Below are positions 61,426-64,000 of a stretch of DNA of 64,000 bases, one piece after another. The notes beneath the pieces are model-generated. The model was not told the DNA's origin and made no database searches. It was given only the letters and a program-made list of their open reading frames with translations. Position 1 is the first letter of the stretch. The number at the start of each line of letters is the position of its first letter. The DNA lies in NCBI GenBank assembly GCA_947481575.1, contig CANKGV010000012.1, positions 1 to 64,000 of the forward strand, in the 5' to 3' direction. A program made the translations under genes and the position numbers. This stretch comes from Alphaproteobacteria bacterium (GTDB taxonomy: Bacteria > Pseudomonadota > Alphaproteobacteria > UBA2966 > CAIVPW01).

Positions 61426-61497
61426 CCCCACACTCCAGTCCCCTGTCGCGAGGCGTCTTTTACGGCGCCCAATTGCCTTTTCCAATAGCACGTATAG

Positions 61498-61512
61498 GCA
61501 AACACCGTGCCA
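61498..61512 (-). promoter_or_regulatory. Sigma-54 (-24/-12) promoter for the 61425 -> 57690 operon
   Basis: Minus strand TGGCAC-GGTGT-TTGC; -12 element ends 73 nt before ATG 61425. Confidence 0.8.
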
Positions 61513-61540
61513 AAAAGGCAGTCAGCCTCGGCTCCGGCCT

Positions 61541-61554
61541 AAATCAAGTATGTT
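61541..61554. promoter_or_regulatory. IHF-like site between promoter and palindrome
   Basis: AAATCAAGTATGTT (near WATCAANNNNTTR, one extra base); centre ~42 bp upstream of the promoter centre. Confidence 0.35.
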
Positions 61555-61605
61555 CAATTAGTTACCCTGGGCGCGCGCCGCGATCCATCCGCGGCCGGCC
61601 GGCCT

Positions 61606-61625
61606 GGTGGCTGTTGGGAGCCACC
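61606..61625. promoter_or_regulatory. Palindromic putative enhancer/UAS copy 1
   Basis: GGTGGCT-gttggg-AGCCACC; centre 110.5 bp upstream of the sigma-54 box centre. Confidence 0.65.
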
Positions 61626-61684
61626 GGGTCCGGCCAACACGGGCTGCAGCGGGGCGGTTCCCGCGTCCGCAACCGCAGGCGCAG

Positions 61685-62107
61685 CTATTTCACGGTCATC
61701 GTGCCGGTCAGGTTCTTGCTGGGCAGCGTGAAGGTGTAGCTGCCGGCGCGGACCACGACGAAATAGATGTTCATCTGGCCGCCGCCATCAAACTCGAGAT
61801 AGACACCCGGGCCGGGCGTGTGGATTTCCATGTCGCCGACCGTGATCTGGTTGATGAATGCGTTCTGGAACAAGTCCGGCGCGCGCAGCACGAGGTTGTC
61901 GCACTTTGCATCGCACTTCACGGCCCAGTTGTAGTACTTGCCGGTCTCCAAATCGAACTTGTCGCCCGTCAGCTTGAAGTCAGCGCTGATGGTGGTGGAG
62001 ATCGCCGTCGCGCCGGTCACCAAAGTCCCAGCGGCCTGGGCGGGTGCGGCCACAGCAGCCGCCATGGCGAGCGCACCTAATGCACAGAGAGTAATCTTCG
62101 TGTTCAT
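61685..62107 (-). CDS. Small exported beta-sandwich protein, paralogue B
   Basis: MNTKITLCALGALAMAAAVAAPAQAAG signal; FDLETGKYYNWAVKCDAKCDNLVLRAPDLFQNAFINQITVGDMEIHTPGPGVYLEFDGGGQMNIYFVVVRAGSYTFTLPSKNLTGTMTVK; shares LETGKYY and FINxIxxGDxEIH with paralogue A. Confidence 0.85.
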   Translation of the reverse strand: MNTKITLCALGALAMAAAVAAPAQAAGTLVTGATAISTTISADFKLTGDKFDLETGKYYNWAVKCDAKCDNLVLRAPDLFQNAFINQITVGDMEIHTPGPGVYLEFDGGGQMNIYFVVVRAGSYTFTLPSKNLTGTMTVK

Positions 62108-62195
62108 CGGATTCCCCTAATTCCAACCGCGCACGATGCGCCAGTTGTCCCTCTGTCGGCAGCGCTGCCACCGACCGGATTCGGAAAATCCTATG

Positions 62196-62210
62196 GCAAC
62201 TATTGTGCCA
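62196..62210 (-). promoter_or_regulatory. Sigma-54 promoter for paralogue B
   Basis: Minus strand TGGCAC-AATAG-TTGC; 89 nt before ATG 62107. Confidence 0.8.
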
Positions 62211-62293
62211 TGCTCAACTTGACTACGGAATCCTTGGCGCCCCATGAGCGGCGGGCCTGCTTGAGCAGAGATCGGCCCCTGGCCGGACACTCC

Positions 62294-62313
62294 GGTGGCT
62301 GCTGGGAGCCACC
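62294..62313. promoter_or_regulatory. Palindromic putative enhancer/UAS copy 2
   Basis: GGTGGCT-gctggg-AGCCACC; centre 100.5 bp upstream of the sigma-54 box centre. Confidence 0.65.
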
Positions 62314-62375
62314 ACATCTGCGGGGAGCAGCCGAGCCACAGCCTGCCGGGGGCTTCAGACGCCTCTGAAACGAAC

Positions 62376-62406
62376 CGGCCGCCCGGGGAGGACGGGCGGC
62401 CGGTCC
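62376..62406 (-). terminator. Hairpin downstream of the small lipoprotein gene
   Basis: ACCGGCCGCCC-ggggaggac-GGGCGGCCGGT. Confidence 0.6.
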
Positions 62407-62425
62407 GCGTGCCTCGCTGCCGCAG

Positions 62426-62611
62426 CTACATCGAGCCGGCAGCGTCGCTGGATGCGGTGGGATCGGCCATGACCGCAGGATCGCCTTTGATGAACGGTGC
62501 AGTCATGCTGCACGCAGCCAAAACAATGCAGCCAGCAACCAGCAGGCTGATGCGTGCGAGGGCTGGGACGCTGGCGGACGGCTGAGGGGACGAACTGGCT
62601 GACCTGTGCAT
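62426..62611 (-). CDS. Small lipoprotein (61 aa)
   Basis: MHRSASSSPQPSASVPALARISLLVAGCIVLAACSMTAPFIKGDPAVMADPTASSDAAGSM; lipobox LAAC; preceded by a sigma-54-type promoter. Confidence 0.6.
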   Translation of the reverse strand: MHRSASSSPQPSASVPALARISLLVAGCIVLAACSMTAPFIKGDPAVMADPTASSDAAGSM

Positions 62612-62692
62612 GCGAATCTCCAATGTTACTTCGGACGCAGGGCCGTCGGGTCCCCACGGGGCGGACACCTGAATCCGCGCGCAACAGGCATC

Positions 62693-62707
62693 GCAACCGC
62701 CGTGCCA
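62693..62707 (-). promoter_or_regulatory. Sigma-54 promoter for the small lipoprotein gene
   Basis: Minus strand TGGCAC-GGCGG-TTGC; 82 nt before ATG 62611. Confidence 0.75.
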
Positions 62708-62735
62708 CCCGGAGCAACGGTAGTTATGACGGTAA

Positions 62736-62748
62736 AATCAATATGTTA
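62736..62748. promoter_or_regulatory. IHF consensus site
   Basis: AATCAATATGTTA matches WATCAANNNNTTR exactly; centre 42 bp upstream of the third sigma-54 box. Confidence 0.5.
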
Positions 62749-62796
62749 CCGTGATGACCAGGTCGGTCAGCGCCCGGCCCGGTGCCTAACAAATAG

Positions 62797-64000
62797 TCAG
62801 GCGTTGCCCCGGCCGAAGTCAGTCGGGCGTATGCCGTACTTCTCCATGCGGTATCGCAGTGCCATCCGAGTTATTCCCAACCTGCGCGCCGCCTCGGACG
62901 TGTTGCCTCCGGTATTGGCGAGGGCCGCAGCAATCATCTCTTGTTCCGCGCCGGCAAGGGTCGGCAGCGCTGCTTCCGCGCCGCGGCCTTGCGCTGCCCG
63001 TGAAGCAGCCGCAGGCGCAGCGAGGCGCAGCGATTGAGCGCTGATTCCGCTGCTGTCGGAGAGCAGGACCGACCGCTCGATTACGTTCTTTAGTTCGCGG
63101 ACGTTGCCCGGCCACTCGTACGCCGCAAGCGCCGCGATCGCGTCATCGTGCAGCGCCGGCGCAGCGCGGCCATAGGCGCGGGCCGTGACATCCAGGAAAT
63201 GCCGCGCCAACAAGGGTATGTCCTGCCGGCAGCTACGGAGGGGAGGCAGAGACACCGTTAGAACGTTGAGCCGGAAGTATAGGTCGTCGCGGAACTCGCC
63301 GCGGCTCACCATGGCCGACAGATTGCGATTGGTCGCCGCCACAAACCGCACCGGCACCGGCACCTCCCGGGTACTACCGACCCGGCGCAATTGCCTGCGC
63401 TCCAAGACATTCAGCAGCTTGGCCTGCAATGGCAGCGGCAACTCGCCGATCTCGTCAAGAAACGCGGTCCCGTCTTCCGCGGCCTCAATCAATCCGGCGC
63501 GGGAAACGTGAGCGCTCGTGAACGCGCCGCGCACATGGCCGAATAACTCGGCCTCCATCATTTCCTTGGGCAAGGCAGTGCAATCGATATGGACGAACGG
63601 CCGGTCGCTGCGCGACGAAAGGCGGTGAAGCATCCGGGCGGCGACATCCTTGCCGGTACCCGTCTCGCCAAGAATCAGGACCGTGGGCGGTGAGTCGCCG
63701 GCAATTGCAGCCATTGCTTCGATTTGGCGGCGCGCCTCGCGTAGCGCGGAACTTTCGCCGATCAATGCAGCGCCGTCGCCCGCTCGGCTCTCGCGGGCTT
63801 GCGACAGGTTGAGGCGAGAGCGCAGGCGCGCGGACCGCATAACTTTATCGACGGTGACCAGCAGTTCGTCGAGATCGATCGGCTTCTTCAAGTAGTCGGC
63901 CGCGCCGCGCTTCATCGCTTGAACGGCCTGACCCACGTCGCCATACGCCGTCATTACCAGGACGGTGGGCGCACCTTCGGAACCGTCTGCGATTTCGGAC
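62797..64000 (-). CDS. NtrC-family sigma-54-dependent response regulator (N-terminus beyond the right edge)
   Basis: REC C-terminal half (SEIADGSEGAPTVLVMTAYGDVGQAVQAMKRGAADYLKKPIDLDEL); AAA+ LGETGTGKDVAARMLH, ELFGHVRGAFTSAHVSRAGLIEAAEDGTAFLDEIGELPL; C-terminal Fis-type HTH NTGGNTSEAARRLGITRMALRYRMEKYGI. Confidence 0.94.
   Translation of the reverse strand, partial: SEIADGSEGAPTVLVMTAYGDVGQAVQAMKRGAADYLKKPIDLDELLVTVDKVMRSARLRSRLNLSQARESRAGDGAALIGESSALREARRQIEAMAAIAGDSPPTVLILGETGTGKDVAARMLHRLSSRSDRPFVHIDCTALPKEMMEAELFGHVRGAFTSAHVSRAGLIEAAEDGTAFLDEIGELPLPLQAKLLNVLERRQLRRVGSTREVPVPVRFVAATNRNLSAMVSRGEFRDDLYFRLNVLTVSLPPLRSCRQDIPLLARHFLDVTARAYGRAAPALHDDAIAALAAYEWPGNVRELKNVIERSVLLSDSSGISAQSLRLAAPAAASRAAQGRGAEAALPTLAGAEQEMIAAALANTGGNTSEAARRLGITRMALRYRMEKYGIRPTDFGRGNA

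Noticed and set aside
62211-62267. TGCTCAA ... TTGAGCA inverted repeat between UAS copy 2 and its promoter
   Set aside because: Arms are 43 bp apart, no matching pair at the other two promoters; too weak to call a separate site.
62770-62815. Possible third UAS near GGTGCCTAAC...AGGCGTTGCC upstream of the lipoprotein promoter
   Set aside because: Only partial resemblance to GGTGGCT-N6-AGCCACC and wrong spacing; overlaps the regulator stop codon.

Overview
High-GC chromosomal segment that looks alphaproteobacterial, probably Rhodospirillales-like (inferred from gene content and synteny). No phage, transposon or CRISPR array was recognised. Left edge: a minus-strand giant FecR-domain protein with at least 12 tandem ~112-aa Ig/cadherin-like repeats, cut by the window edge and absent from the supplied ORF track. 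Next comes a housekeeping block (rpmH-rnpA-yidD-yidC-engB-argB ... dapD-dapE-truA-fmt-def ... cobS-cobT-rpmB) interrupted by c-di-GMP signalling genes. After that: an SUV3-like helicase, fdxA, a fused isoquinoline 1-oxidoreductase-type molybdoenzyme, carD, a degenerate metallophosphoesterase, rpoH, an M48 protease, a degenerate SNase, two tRNA-Arg genes and a Liv/Urt-type ABC transporter. Right edge (56.5-64 kb): the most interesting part. A PQQ-catabolism/lanthanide(lut)-like ABC locus with two paralogous small exported proteins and a small lipoprotein. These are preceded by three exact TGGCAC-N5-TTGC sigma-54-type promoters, two identical-arm palindromes (GGTGGCT-N6-AGCCACC) at conserved distances, and IHF-like sites, directly downstream of an NtrC-family regulator gene. 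All calls come from reading the sequence; no database searches were run.
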